NCBI GenBank assembly: GCA_947501555.1
Contig: CANMWG010000002.1
Location: 134,224 to 198,223 of the forward strand
DNA: 64,000 nt
Direction: 5' to 3'
Source of the DNA: an uncultured Paracoccaceae bacterium
Lineage (GTDB): Bacteria; Pseudomonadota; Alphaproteobacteria; Rhodobacterales; Rhodobacteraceae
The position numbers and the translations under genes were made by a program. How positions within the stretch are numbered: position 1 is the stretch's first letter; each line of letters starts with the position of its first letter. A model generated the notes under the pieces. The model ran no database searches and was not told the origin of the DNA. It saw only the letters and a program-made list of their open reading frames with translations. Positions 17,904 to 27,283 of this stretch are shown piece after piece.

Positions 17904-17935
17904 GGGCCGGCCCTAACGCCGTGTCGGGCCGGCCC
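17904..17935 (-). terminator. Hairpin between dctP and dctQ
   Basis: Two copies of GGGCCGGCCC (17904-17913 and 17926-17935) form a very stable stem around a 12-nt loop, followed on the minus strand by TTTCC. It lies 24 bases past the dctP stop, so it probably lowers transcription into dctQM or protects dctP mRNA. Confidence 0.65.
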
Positions 17936-17959
17936 AATCATGTCGTCACCTCAGACAGA

Positions 17960-19192
17960 TCAGCTTTTCCACCAGCGACGTGGTTCAACATTCTCTGGAA
18001 GTGTGTTCGCATCGATCGTGCGCACTTCGTCGTAGATGTCCTGATATGTATCCAGACCACCGGACCAGCCGTTCAAACGTTCGCGCCATTGTTCCCACAA
18101 TGCAGGCTGGAACTCCGGCGAACACATCTCTTCTGCCTTCCGGATCTCTTCGGGTGACAAGAACGCGTTGCGCACATTGTTTTGGGCAAAGATCGTGTTG
18201 GGAAGCTGCGGATCGGACTGACCAACAGTATTGATCAAGGCGACTTCGTTTGCGGCCTGCACATGTGTCTGCGCCCAGTAGGACGATTCCATCACCGCAT
18301 CCTGAAGATAGCCTTCCAAACCATCAAAGACCGAAGCTGACATCGCTGTGTGCTCAGTCCCGCAGAAGAAGTTCAGATGAACCGACTGGGACACAACAGG
18401 CGCCATGTTCGCATATGCAACAGCAGACGCCCATGTTTCGGCACCATCAATCAAACCCTGCTTAAGACCATCAAGCGTTTCTTCCCATGCAACAGGCACT
18501 GGGTTTAGGTTCAGCGCTTCCATTGCGATCCGGCCAAGCTGCGTACCAGTCACCCGGTTCTTGGTACCGAATAGCTCCTCGACCGACGTCACTGTCGGTT
18601 TGTCTTCAAAGTTCAGACCCATCTGGATGCCGCGCAATTCAGCGTGGCTAAACAGGAACTTCAGACCATGCCGCTTTTCATAGGGTTCACGCAGCAGCGC
18701 CATAGATGCTGGTGAATACAAGAAATGGTACTGGTCCGCGCGGTTGCGGAACATATAGGCATAATCCAAGACGTTCAGATAAGGCGCGCCGCCGGCAGAG
18801 TTCTGTGTGGAAGCCGCATAAATATCGATGATCCCTTGCTGGGTCTTTTCAACGCAGGATGTCTGGCCGCAGATCTGGTTATCGCCGATAAATTCAATAC
18901 GAATCTCGCCATCTGTGCGTGCTTCAAGATCACGCGCAAATTCCAAGGCACCCGCCCGCTCGATCAGAAGGTTGCGGGCGTTAAAGCCAGCAGCGCCAAA
19001 TTTCAGCGTGTGTTTAGCCTCTTTCGAGAAGCGACGTTCGTAGGTCGATTCCGCGGCAGAGGCCAGATTACCAAGGCTCATCGCCCCACCAAAGGTCCCT
19101 GCTGCCAATAGCGTCGAGCTCATCCCATATTGCCCGGCGACTTTGAACAAATCCCGCCGCGAAATACGGCTCAACTTATCACTCACTCCCAT
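17960..19192 (-). CDS. dctP: TRAP transporter substrate-binding protein, DctP type, Tat-exported
   Basis: This 410-residue periplasmic binding protein captures the ligand for the DctQM permease. The N-terminus has a twin-arginine signal (SRISRRDLFKVAG), so it is exported folded. The DctP family is seen in the central GTQLGRIAMEALNLNPVPVAWEE-type segment around the conserved Arg. I start it at 19192, with GGAGGAA 4 bases upstream, rather than 7 codons earlier. It is divergent from the GMC oxidoreductase gene, which suggests that the imported compound is the oxidoreductase substrate or yields it. Confidence 0.92.
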   Translation of the reverse strand: MGVSDKLSRISRRDLFKVAGQYGMSSTLLAAGTFGGAMSLGNLASAAESTYERRFSKEAKHTLKFGAAGFNARNLLIERAGALEFARDLEARTDGEIRIEFIGDNQICGQTSCVEKTQQGIIDIYAASTQNSAGGAPYLNVLDYAYMFRNRADQYHFLYSPASMALLREPYEKRHGLKFLFSHAELRGIQMGLNFEDKPTVTSVEELFGTKNRVTGTQLGRIAMEALNLNPVPVAWEETLDGLKQGLIDGAETWASAVAYANMAPVVSQSVHLNFFCGTEHTAMSASVFDGLEGYLQDAVMESSYWAQTHVQAANEVALINTVGQSDPQLPNTIFAQNNVRNAFLSPEEIRKAEEMCSPEFQPALWEQWRERLNGWSGGLDTYQDIYDEVRTIDANTLPENVEPRRWWKS

Positions 19193-19298
19193 GACTTCCT
19201 CCCATGATGTCAATTATTGAGACTTTTAGTTCCAAAAAAGCCTAGTATAGTCTTCGCGTTCTGCATAGAGTTTTCTCACATTGATGGAGAATTAGGCA

Positions 19299-20888
19299 GT
19301 GGAAGCAGATTTTATCGTGGTTGGTGCGGGGTCAGCGGGCTGCGTTCTTGCAAACAGGCTGAGTGCAAATCCGGCCCATCGGGTCATCCTGCTGGAGGCC
19401 GGTGGCCGGGATACGAACCCCTGGATCCACATCCCTGTTGGCTACTTCAAAACGATCCACAATCCAAAGGTCGACTGGTGCTACAAAACTGAACCGGATC
19501 CGGGGCTTAACGGGCGGTCTATCGAATGGCCACGCGGCAAGGTTCTGGGGGGATCATCGTCCCTGAACGGTTTGCTCTATGTGCGTGGACAACCGCAAGA
19601 CTATGACCGTTGGCGGCAAATGGGGAACACCGGATGGGGCTGGGACGATGTGTTGCCCCTGTTCAAACGGGCCGAGAAAAACGAACGCGGTGCGGATGAA
19701 TTCCACGGAGACCAAGGCCCGCTTTCGGTCTCAAACATGCGCATTCAACGCCCCATCACCGACGCTTGGGTGGCTGCAGCACAGGCGGCGGGCTACAAAT
19801 TCAACCCCGATTACAACGGCGCGGAGCAGGAAGGCGTGGGGTTCTTTCAACTGACCTCAAAGAACGGGCGGCGGTGCAGCGCAGCCGTGGCTTATCTCAA
19901 CCCCGTCAAATCCCGCGATAACTTGCAGATCATCACCCGCGCCCAAGTCGAAAAAGTCGTGATCGAAGGCAAACGCGCTACCGGTGTCACTTACACTGAT
20001 CGCAGCGGGACCCTGCAGACGGTCAAAGCCCGCAAAGAAGTCATCCTATCGGGGGGTGCAATCAATTCGCCGCAAATCCTGATGCTATCCGGCATCGGTG
20101 AGGCCGCCCAGCTGGCCGACAATGGCATCAACGTGGTCCATGATTTGCCCGGCGTCGGCAAAAACATGCAAGACCATCTGCAGGCGCGGCTGGTCTACAA
20201 ATGCAATGAACCCACATTGAACGATGAGGTCAGCTCACTCTATGGACAGGCGCGTATCGGGTTGAAATATTTGATGTTCCGGTCAGGGCCAATGACCATG
20301 GCTGCCAGCCTTGCAACGGGGTTTATGAAAACACGCGACGACTTGGCAACACCGGATATCCAGTTCCACGTGCAACCACTCTCTGCCGAAAACCCAGGCA
20401 AAGGGGCCGATAAATTCTCGGCGTTCACAATGTCCGTTTGCCAATTGCGCCCTGAAAGCCGCGGCGAAATCCGCCTGCAAGGACCGGATCCCAAAACCTA
20501 TCCGCAGATTATTCCGAACTATCTGTCGACTGAGACCGACTGCCAAACAGTCGTCGCGGGGGTGAACATCGCCCGCACAATCGCACGGCACGCGCCGCTT
20601 ACTTCCAAGATCTCGGAAGAATACCGTCCGCACCCCGACCTGAGTATGGATGACTACGACGCCACGTTGGATTGGGCACGCAACAACACGGCCTCAATTT
20701 ATCATCCAACCGGGACCTGCAAAATGGGTCAGGGCAAAGACGCCGTCGTCGACGAAAAACTACGCGTCCATGGCATCGCGGGACTGCGGGTTGCGGACTG
20801 CGCGATCATGCCTGAGATCGTTTCGGGAAATACCAACGCCCCCGCTATTATGATCGGCGAGAAGGCGTCGGATTTGATCTTAGGGTGA
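19299..20888 (+). CDS. GMC family FAD-dependent oxidoreductase, choline dehydrogenase-like
   Basis: This 529-residue flavoenzyme oxidises an alcohol to an aldehyde or acid. The FAD-binding motif GAGSAGCVLANRLS is at the N-terminus, the GMC signature GKVLGGSSSLNGLLYVRG near residue 84, and the active-site HPTGTCKMG and SGNTNAPAIM segments near the C-terminus. It starts with GTG at 19299. Choline dehydrogenase itself is one candidate, but the pairing with a TRAP transporter and the lack of betB nearby favour another alcohol. Confidence 0.9.
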   Translation: MEADFIVVGAGSAGCVLANRLSANPAHRVILLEAGGRDTNPWIHIPVGYFKTIHNPKVDWCYKTEPDPGLNGRSIEWPRGKVLGGSSSLNGLLYVRGQPQDYDRWRQMGNTGWGWDDVLPLFKRAEKNERGADEFHGDQGPLSVSNMRIQRPITDAWVAAAQAAGYKFNPDYNGAEQEGVGFFQLTSKNGRRCSAAVAYLNPVKSRDNLQIITRAQVEKVVIEGKRATGVTYTDRSGTLQTVKARKEVILSGGAINSPQILMLSGIGEAAQLADNGINVVHDLPGVGKNMQDHLQARLVYKCNEPTLNDEVSSLYGQARIGLKYLMFRSGPMTMAASLATGFMKTRDDLATPDIQFHVQPLSAENPGKGADKFSAFTMSVCQLRPESRGEIRLQGPDPKTYPQIIPNYLSTETDCQTVVAGVNIARTIARHAPLTSKISEEYRPHPDLSMDDYDATLDWARNNTASIYHPTGTCKMGQGKDAVVDEKLRVHGIAGLRVADCAIMPEIVSGNTNAPAIMIGEKASDLILG

Positions 20889-20910
20889 CATAAGCCGCAC
20901 ACAGGGCTTG

Positions 20911-21249
20911 CTAGTCACCCAGCATTTCCACAAGACGGGTCTTGTTTTGAACGAAGTACTGCATCGACTTCATCACCGTGTCTTCCAGACCGACCTTTGG
21001 CTTCCAGCCAATCGCTGTGAGTTTGGACGTATCGGGCATACGGCGATCGCAATCCTCATAGCCCTTGCCGTAGAATTCTGTCGACGCCACCGACTGAATA
21101 ACGGGGCGGGCAGCGGGATCGAAATGCTTCACATATGTATCTGCCATCAGTTTGGCAAAATTAGCGATTGTGCTTTCGTTCGCCGGGTTGCCCACGTTGA
21201 TGATCTGACGGTTTGTTTCACGCGGGTGTGCGACGATAACTTCTAGCAA
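20911..21249 (-). pseudogene. C-terminal fragment of an NAD-dependent sugar epimerase/decarboxylase (ArnA-like)
   Basis: Only about 110 residues remain of a protein normally about 340 long. The fragment keeps the ArnA-type C-terminal signatures INVGNPANESTIANF, EFYGKGYEDCDRRMPD and LTAIGWKPKVGLEDTV. The N-terminal Rossmann NAD site and the catalytic Tyr-x3-Lys are missing. Its 5' end runs directly into the stop of the hexapeptide acetyltransferase, so a deletion or recombination joined two unrelated loci here. It is unlikely to make a working enzyme. Confidence 0.8.
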
Positions 21250-21878
21250 CTGTATTTTTCCAAAAAAGCCTCGGCCTGGAGCCCTCGGAAATCGTCCAGT
21301 GCGGCACGCAACCGGTCATGTGGCCAGTCCCACCAGGCCAGCGCCATCATCTGTTCAGCGACACCTTCGTCAAACCGCGCGCGCAATGGCACGGCGGGGA
21401 TGCCTGCCACGATCATATAGGGCGGCACATCTTTCGTCACGATCGCCCCGCCAGCCACGACACAGCCGTGCCCCAGTGTCACCTCGGGCCGGATCTGTGC
21501 CCCATGCCCGATCCATGTATCATGCCCGATGACGGCCCGCCGTGACCTGCGGTGTGCGAACCATGCTTCATCGTGATCCGCATCGTCGAAATAATCGGCC
21601 GACCGATAGTGGAAATGATGCTGGCTGGCCTTATCCATCGGGTGATCCGTGGCCCCAATTCGCACATAGCTGGCGATGTTGGAAAACTTGCCAATGTCCG
21701 CATTCGCGATATCCGCGAACCGGTCGCAGTAGGAATAATCGCCCATGTGCGAATGGGCGATGCGCGTGCCTTGCCCCACTTCCGTGAACCGCCCGAAGGT
21801 GCTGTCTGTGATTGAACAATCAGGATGCACAAAGGGTGCGTCTTCCGTCAGCCGTGCCAAATTAATGCCCGCCCTCAT
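21243..21878 (-). CDS. Hexapeptide-repeat acetyltransferase of phosphonate loci
   Basis: This protein of about 211 residues has left-handed beta-helix hexapeptide repeats (HSHMGDYSYCDRFADIANADIGKFSNI, then HDTWIGHGAQI, LGHGCVVAGGAIVTKDV). It matches the transferase family that sits in phosphonate gene clusters (TIGR03308-type). It probably acetylates an aminophosphonate or a phosphonate intermediate. The start is either ATG at 21878 or GTG at 21881, both inside the 3' end of phnE2, so translation is coupled. Confidence 0.85.
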   Translation of the reverse strand: MRAGINLARLTEDAPFVHPDCSITDSTFGRFTEVGQGTRIAHSHMGDYSYCDRFADIANADIGKFSNIASYVRIGATDHPMDKASQHHFHYRSADYFDDADHDEAWFAHRRSRRAVIGHDTWIGHGAQIRPEVTLGHGCVVAGGAIVTKDVPPYMIVAGIPAVPLRARFDEGVAEQMMALAWWDWPHDRLRAALDDFRGLQAEAFLEKYSC

Positions 21879-23178
21879 CACCTTTGATCAGCTTGCGCCG
21901 CAGCCAGCCTGACAGACTATCCATCAACATCACCATGATGATGATCAGGATAATGTAATAGGTGACCTCTTCCCAGTCTTTTTGGGTGATGATCGCTTGG
22001 GTCAGGAGTAACCCGATGCCGCCCCCGGTGATTGCCCCGATGATCGTGGCGGACCGGGTGTTGGATTCCAGATAATAGAGGATCTGGCTGAGCAACACAG
22101 GCGTGACCTGCGGGATCACCCCGAACCGATACCGCTGCAGTGGTTTCGCGCCGGTTGAGGCGATCCCTTCGATTTGTTTATTGTCTATGTTTTCAAAGGC
22201 TTCCGAGAACATTTTTCCGAATGATCCGGTGTCTGTCAGCAAGATCGCAAGCGAGCCGGTCATCGGGCCCGGCCCAAAGGCGCGCGACAGGATGATTGTC
22301 CAGATCAGCCCGTCAACACCGCGCAGGAAATCGAAGATCCGCCGCATGCCGAACCGGATCGGCCCCAGCGGGGTGAAGTTTTTGGCTGCGAGGAATCCAA
22401 GTGGTAGGGCGATGATGGCCGCGCCGAAAGTGCCCAAGAATGCCATCAGGATGGTTTCCCCAATCGCCCAGACCACATCGGAATGCCGCCACATGTCGTT
22501 GCCCCAGAAGTCTGCCCAGATCGCGCCAGCTTCGCCGCTGAACGAGCGTGACAGCACCGCTGAGAGGCCCAGCCCGTGATAGGGGCTGTCGAGGGTGAAG
22601 AAGAACAGCTCCCACCCGCTGAAATACCGAAAGACCTCGGTTCGGTTGCGGGTGATGCTCAGGCGTCCTGCGTCTGTTGTGATCGCCAGCCGGTTTTTGG
22701 AGGCATTGATCCAGGCGGGCACCTCCCCTGCGGGCAGGGTCGCGTTCACACCGTCGGAACCGGGCCGCGCTGTGACCAAACCATAGCCCGGAATATCATA
22801 GCGAATTTCTTCGGGGCCGAAGATGACCTCATGCCCGTCTTCCAATTGAATGACGGTGGTTTCGCCAAGCGTTACCCAGGATGGGGCTTCGCCTTCGGGG
22901 TATCGCCCTTTGCGTTCGCCCTCGATAGAGACCCCCACACTGCCGTCCCGGTTATCGCGGGTCACATGGGTTTTGTAGCTATAGCTGTCAGCCACCAAAA
23001 TGCGGGCATCGTCCCCATCGATATCGCTGATCACTTCGGGGATATCGAAGGCGAAGAAGATATAGGTCAAATAGACCAGCACGGCGGCCACGATCCCGAA
23101 ACCGACCATCCGCTTGCGGCGCATGCCTGCGACGGTCACCTGCATCATATCGGTCATATTGGTGTCAGCGGTGGTCAT
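21862..23178 (-). CDS. phnE2: Phosphonate ABC transporter permease PhnE, long form
   Basis: This 438-residue membrane protein is the second PhnE. The C-terminal 250 residues hold the usual six-helix permease domain with an EAA-type loop (NKQIEGIASTGAKPLQRYRFGVIPQ). Between the first helix (about 25-45) and that domain lies a roughly 150-residue periplasmic insert rich in Asp, Glu and Gly, so it is much longer than the 260-300 residues typical of PhnE. It overlaps phnE1 by four bases (ATGA). Confidence 0.93.
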   Translation of the reverse strand: MTTADTNMTDMMQVTVAGMRRKRMVGFGIVAAVLVYLTYIFFAFDIPEVISDIDGDDARILVADSYSYKTHVTRDNRDGSVGVSIEGERKGRYPEGEAPSWVTLGETTVIQLEDGHEVIFGPEEIRYDIPGYGLVTARPGSDGVNATLPAGEVPAWINASKNRLAITTDAGRLSITRNRTEVFRYFSGWELFFFTLDSPYHGLGLSAVLSRSFSGEAGAIWADFWGNDMWRHSDVVWAIGETILMAFLGTFGAAIIALPLGFLAAKNFTPLGPIRFGMRRIFDFLRGVDGLIWTIILSRAFGPGPMTGSLAILLTDTGSFGKMFSEAFENIDNKQIEGIASTGAKPLQRYRFGVIPQVTPVLLSQILYYLESNTRSATIIGAITGGGIGLLLTQAIITQKDWEEVTYYIILIIIMVMLMDSLSGWLRRKLIKGDEGGH

Positions 23179-24047
23179 AGCACTGGCTTTCCGTGGGTCA
23201 GGCGGTCACGCACTGTCGATGACAGTTGGTCCACCAGAACGATTGTGACGAACAAAAGGATGAAGATCGCGGCGGCTTCGTCGAACTTGCCCATCCCGAA
23301 GGTGATCGTGTTGCGCAGGTCATAGCCAATGCCCCCTGCCCCCACGAACCCCAGAATGGCCGAGGCCCGGATGTTAATCTCAAACCGTAGTAGCGCGTAG
23401 CTGAGATAATTGGGTGCCACCTGTGGGACGATGCCCAGCAGCATGCGCTGGCTCCAATTGGCGCCCACGGATTCGAGCCCTTCCAGCGGGCCGAGGTGCG
23501 CGTTTTCGTTAATCTCGGAAAAGAGTTTGCCCAAGGCACCAGCTGTGTGCAAAGCGATGGCGATCATCGCGGGCACCGGTCCGCCGCCGATGATAAAGAT
23601 CAGCACCAAGGCGATTACGATCTCGGGGAAGGCGCGCAGCAAATCCATGGTGCGCCGGAAGACCGGCACAAGACGCGGGAATTTGGCCAGCCCGCGTGTA
23701 GCGAACAACGACAGCACAATCGCGGCCAAGCCACCCACAAGGGTTGATACGGCGGCAATGTTGATTGTCTCAATCAGCGACGGGAAATATTTTGACAGGA
23801 AGCCCGGCAATTGCGCACGGTTTTCCCAGGCCTCGCTAACCACATCGCTAGGGAAACCCAACACATTGGAAAGGCCGGGCAGGAAGTCGCCCGCGTTCCG
23901 CTCTTGCGCGACAAGAAAGCCGCTGATCAACAGGACGACGAAAATCGCCAGCATGATCCCGGACATCATCCGCTTGCGGCGTATCATCGCCATATAGCTG
24001 GATGTCGCGGAGGGAGAAATCTCTGAGGTTGTTTCGGCAAGGGCCAT
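23175..24047 (-). CDS. phnE1: Phosphonate ABC transporter permease PhnE
   Basis: This 290-residue permease has six membrane helices and the coupling loop GPLEGLESVGANWSQRMLLGIVPQ that contacts the PhnC ATPase. With PhnE2 it forms the membrane channel for phosphonate or phosphite. The start at 24047 has an AGGA ribosome site. It lies just past the terminator-like hairpin that follows phnD. Confidence 0.94.
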   Translation of the reverse strand: MALAETTSEISPSATSSYMAMIRRKRMMSGIMLAIFVVLLISGFLVAQERNAGDFLPGLSNVLGFPSDVVSEAWENRAQLPGFLSKYFPSLIETINIAAVSTLVGGLAAIVLSLFATRGLAKFPRLVPVFRRTMDLLRAFPEIVIALVLIFIIGGGPVPAMIAIALHTAGALGKLFSEINENAHLGPLEGLESVGANWSQRMLLGIVPQVAPNYLSYALLRFEINIRASAILGFVGAGGIGYDLRNTITFGMGKFDEAAAIFILLFVTIVLVDQLSSTVRDRLTHGKPVL

Positions 24048-24073
24048 GGGGGGTCCTGTTCACACACAAAAGG

Positions 24074-24107
24074 CGCACCGACCCCGCGAATGGATCGGTG
24101 CGTTTTT
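24074..24107. terminator. Bidirectional terminator-like hairpin between phnD and phnE1
   Basis: CGCACCGA (24074-24081) and TCGGTGCG (24095-24102) form a stem with T runs on both sides (CCTTTT on the minus strand, TTTTT on the plus strand). On the minus strand it is placed to release most transcripts after phnD, giving more binding protein than permease. Confidence 0.75.
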
Positions 24108-24121
24108 CAAACCGGGAGGGT

Positions 24122-25027
24122 TTAGTTGATGACCGAACGGCGCGCAGCGACAATCGATTCATATGTTTCGTGTGTCACCGGCTGGAAGCCCAGGCTTTCA
24201 CCCGCAGACACGCCATATGCACAATCGCGATCCTGTTCGTACAGGTTGTCGACCAATTCTGTCATTGTCGCTTTCACGTCAGCAGGCAGTTCTGTGCGCA
24301 GAACGATGGGGCCTTCTGGGATCACGTTTGAGCGCCAGATTTCAACCAGGTCGTTCATGTCGACAAGACCTGCATCAACCGCACGACGCAGCGCGCCTGA
24401 GTTGTAGCCGTCTTCCCAGTTGCCCTGACCATCGGCCCAGGTCACACCGCCGTCAACATCGCCTGCGTTCACAGCAACGATTGTTTGCTCGTGGCCACCA
24501 GTGAATTTCACTTCACCAAAGTAGTCGCCGGATTCCATTGTGCCGCCAGTGGCCGCAGGAATTTCAATGGATGGGATCAGGAAACCAGACGTTGAGTTTG
24601 GATCACCGAAGCCAAAGACTTTGCCTTCCATGTCTTCCAGCGATGTGATGCCGCTGTCAACGCGGGCAAAACCGATGGAATGGTAGCCGATAGACCCGTC
24701 CAGGTTCACTTTGACCAAGACAGCTTCAACCGCTTCTGGATCTTGGATGTGCACGGCTGCGTAGGAAGATGCGCCCAACCACGCCATGTCGATTGTGCCG
24801 CCCAAAAGACCCTGGATCACGCCGTTATAGTCAGCAGGTGTGAAGATGTTCACGTCAATGCCGCCCAATGCTTCAGAGGCATAATCGGCCAGGCACTGGT
24901 TAGCGGTCATACGGTCTTGGGCGTTTTCGCCACCCAGAACGCCGATGTTGAACTCTGTGATGTCTTGGGCGAATGCCGTGCCTGTCAGCGCGGTTGTCGC
25001 AAGTGCAGCAGCAACTAGGTTTTTCAT
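24122..25027 (-). CDS. phnD: Phosphonate ABC transporter substrate-binding protein
   Basis: This 301-residue periplasmic protein binds phosphonate or phosphite. It has a clear Sec signal peptide (cut at TAFA-QD, residue 20) and the PhnD-type core: FNIGVLGGENAQDR, YNGVIQGLLGGTIDMAWLGASSY and GFGDPNSTSGFLIPS, where the Ser/Thr run forms the anion pocket. I start it at 25027, where the signal peptide begins; the longer frame has no ribosome site. A small hairpin (GCCCC/GGGGC, 25048-25063) lies between it and phnC. Confidence 0.95.
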   Translation of the reverse strand: MKNLVAAALATTALTGTAFAQDITEFNIGVLGGENAQDRMTANQCLADYASEALGGIDVNIFTPADYNGVIQGLLGGTIDMAWLGASSYAAVHIQDPEAVEAVLVKVNLDGSIGYHSIGFARVDSGITSLEDMEGKVFGFGDPNSTSGFLIPSIEIPAATGGTMESGDYFGEVKFTGGHEQTIVAVNAGDVDGGVTWADGQGNWEDGYNSGALRRAVDAGLVDMNDLVEIWRSNVIPEGPIVLRTELPADVKATMTELVDNLYEQDRDCAYGVSAGESLGFQPVTHETYESIVAARRSVIN

Positions 25028-25088
25028 TGTCTTCTCTCTCGTTAAGCGCCCCAGCAGAGGGGCACGGGGGGTTGATAAGTGGGGAGGC

Positions 25089-25910
25089 TCAGACGCTCTC
25101 AGCGACCTGTGCCAGCTTGACGACCTCGGCATTCAAGGTCTCAATTTCGGTGGATGTGGCAGCTTCAGAGAACGTCTCATCCGCGCCGTAAATGTCGCGG
25201 GCGACACCGGTGGTCAGTTGATCCGGCGTGCCATCAAAGACAATTTTGCCGTCCCGCATCCCGATGACGCGGTCGCAATAGCGCCGGGCAGTATCCAAAG
25301 TGTGCAGGTTGGCGATGACCATGCGCCCGTCTTCTTCATGGATCTGACGCAGCGACTGCATGACCACCTGCGCATTCATCGGGTCAAGCGACGCAATCGG
25401 TTCATCCGCCAAAATGATCTTGGGGTCCTGCATCAGCGCGCGGGCAATGGCGACACGTTGTTGTTGACCACCTGACAGTGCTTCGGCCCGTTTTGGTGCA
25501 TGTTCGGCGATGCCAAGCCGGCCCAATATCTCAATTGCCTTGTGGATATCTTCGTCTGGATAAAGATTGAACATTGTCGCAAGTGTCGACCGGCGGTTCA
25601 AAATCCCATGCAGGACGTTTGAGACGACATCCATCCGGGGCACCAAATTGAACTGCTGAAAGATCATCGCGCATTGTGATTGCCAGTCGCGTTTGGCTGC
25701 GCCACGTAAGGCTGTGATGTCTTGGCCATCAAATGTGATGACACCCGACGTCGAATCCGTGAGCCGGTTCAACATACGCAAAAGAGTGGATTTTCCCGCC
25801 CCAGACCGCCCAATGATCCCGATCATCGCGGGTTTTTCGACGGTAATCGTTGCGGCCTTCACAGCCGTTTTTGCACCAAAAGATTTGGTCAGTTGATCTA
25901 TTTGCAGCAT
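25089..25910 (-). CDS. phnC: Phosphonate ABC transporter ATP-binding protein
   Basis: This 273-residue ATPase drives phosphonate import. It shows Walker [10 protein letters not shown], the Q-loop region, the signature [15 protein letters not shown] and Walker [20 protein letters not shown] ribosome site precedes the start. It is the first gene of phnCDE1E2 plus acetyltransferase. I could not find a convincing Pho box in the 171-bp region upstream. Confidence 0.96.
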   Translation of the reverse strand: MLQIDQLTKSFGAKTAVKAATITVEKPAMIGIIGRSGAGKSTLLRMLNRLTDSTSGVITFDGQDITALRGAAKRDWQSQCAMIFQQFNLVPRMDVVSNVLHGILNRRSTLATMFNLYPDEDIHKAIEILGRLGIAEHAPKRAEALSGGQQQRVAIARALMQDPKIILADEPIASLDPMNAQVVMQSLRQIHEEDGRMVIANLHTLDTARRYCDRVIGMRDGKIVFDGTPDQLTTGVARDIYGADETFSEAATSTEIETLNAEVVKLAQVAESV

Positions 25911-26081
25911 CCGAACCCTCCAAGGTCCGGAACTGTCTGGCTGCGTTGGTTTTCAAAAATGTATCAGAAATGCGAAACTTTTGTGACTTGCGACGGCCTG
26001 CCAGTGGATATGTTTACACTTTTCTTGGTCGGCCACTCAGATACGATGGTGTTGGGGAATCACGCGATGGGGTAGCGTCAA

Positions 26082-26318
26082 ATGACAAATGCGAATCCAA
26101 TAACGGTAACCGGTGCACATGCAGTCACACTGTCAGCCTCTCAAGAGGTGCTGGCGATTACCAAGGGTGGGGCCGCTGCCTTTGTAAAACAAAAGCTACA
26201 CGACCGGGCGCTGCATGAAACTGTCATGCAGCTGAACAATGAGTTTCTCTACGGCAGTGTCAGTGAACGCGAAGACGCACGGAAAGCCTTGGCGCGTTTG
26301 GGGTTTGCTGACGTTTAG
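26082..26318 (+). CDS. Small conserved-looking protein divergent from phnC
   Basis: This 78-residue protein has no recognisable domain. It is mostly helical by eye, with a Leu/Ala-rich first half and a charged end (SVSEREDARKALARLGF). It has no signal peptide. The codon use looks like its neighbours and a GGGG stretch precedes the start, so it may well be expressed. It shares the divergent promoter region with phnC and converges on bhcR. Confidence 0.5.
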   Translation: MTNANPITVTGAHAVTLSASQEVLAITKGGAAAFVKQKLHDRALHETVMQLNNEFLYGSVSEREDARKALARLGFADV

Positions 26319-26369
26319 TCGGATAACTTTTACCATAGACCAACAAATCACCACGTCAGGCGTATTCAT

Positions 26370-27197
26370 TTACCCGGCTGGTCTGCCATTGCCCCCAATG
26401 GCGACAGTCAAACGGGCGGCAGCGTCCATGACGGGCTGTGCAAGCGCGGCAATGCTATCCTCAGATATCCGCGATGTGGGGCCGGAGACTGAAATACCGG
26501 CCACCACTTCGCCAAATACGTCAAACACCGGGGCCGCGATGCAGCGCATGCCAAGGTTTCGTTCTTCCCCGTCCACCGCATAACCGCGCGCTTTGGCGGC
26601 GTGCAGGTCTGCAATGATTGTCTCTGGCGCTGTCAACGTATGGGGCGTGAACGCTTCCAGCTTGCTGGCGGCCAAAACCGCCCGTTGTCGCGCATCGTCC
26701 ATCCGACAAAGCAGCGCCTTCCCAATCCCTGATGCGTGCATCGCCGAGGCCGTGCCGGGTGGAAAGAAGGCCCGGATCGTCGCATGCGTTTCAACCTGCC
26801 CCAGAAACAGAACCTTGCCGTCCCGTTCGATCCCGAGGTTCGCCGTCTCACCGGTGGCTTCCATCAGGTCCCGCATGATCGGGCGAGCACGTTCGACCAA
26901 CGACGTGCGACGCAAAAACTGGGACCCGGTCAAAAACGCCGCCGGTCCAATATTCCACACCTGGCTTTGGTCATCAAAATCCGCAAAGCCGTGGCCCTGA
27001 AAGGTGGTCAGCACGCGGTAGACCGTGGCGGGCGATTGATCCAAAGCCCCCGCGATTTCAGACAATGTGGCCCCCTGCATTTCGCCAAGTCGGACGAAGA
27101 CTTCGAGCGCACGATCAAGAGACTTGATCGTGTTTTGTCCGGCTTTGTCATCCCATGCTTTGGGACGACCGCGGGCGCGCTTGCTGTCATCGGGCAT
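26370..27197 (-). CDS. bhcR: IclR family regulator of the beta-hydroxyaspartate cycle
   Basis: This protein of about 275 residues has an N-terminal winged helix (TLSEIAGALDQSPATVYRVLTTFQ) and an IclR effector domain with the typical MHASGIGKALLCRM and NLGMRCIAAPVFD segments. It lies next to and divergent from bhcABCD, the place of BhcR in Paracoccus, where glyoxylate is the reported effector. The ATG at 27197 has GGAAAAG upstream; a TTG one codon earlier is less likely. Its AT-rich promoter region holds two TGAAA/TTTCA palindromes. Confidence 0.9.
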   Translation of the reverse strand: MPDDSKRARGRPKAWDDKAGQNTIKSLDRALEVFVRLGEMQGATLSEIAGALDQSPATVYRVLTTFQGHGFADFDDQSQVWNIGPAAFLTGSQFLRRTSLVERARPIMRDLMEATGETANLGIERDGKVLFLGQVETHATIRAFFPPGTASAMHASGIGKALLCRMDDARQRAVLAASKLEAFTPHTLTAPETIIADLHAAKARGYAVDGEERNLGMRCIAAPVFDVFGEVVAGISVSGPTSRISEDSIAALAQPVMDAAARLTVAIGGNGRPAG

Positions 27198-27222
27198 CAA
27201 TCTTTTCCAATCTGAAATATCG

Positions 27223-27237
27223 TTTCACATTATGAAA
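27223..27237. promoter_or_regulatory. Candidate BhcR operator 1
   Basis: TTTCA-CATTA-TGAAA is an inverted repeat 26 bp upstream of the bhcR start. IclR-type regulators often bind TGAAA/TTTCA palindromes. Its position suits autoregulation. Confidence 0.45.
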
Positions 27238-27283
27238 AATACAACACACTGACAACAAACAACTTTAATGAACTCCTCATTTC

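Noticed and set aside
26219-26240. A Pho-box-like CTGTCAT followed by CAGCTGAACAA
   Set aside because: It lies inside the 78-residue gene, downstream of the relevant promoters, and only the first half fits.
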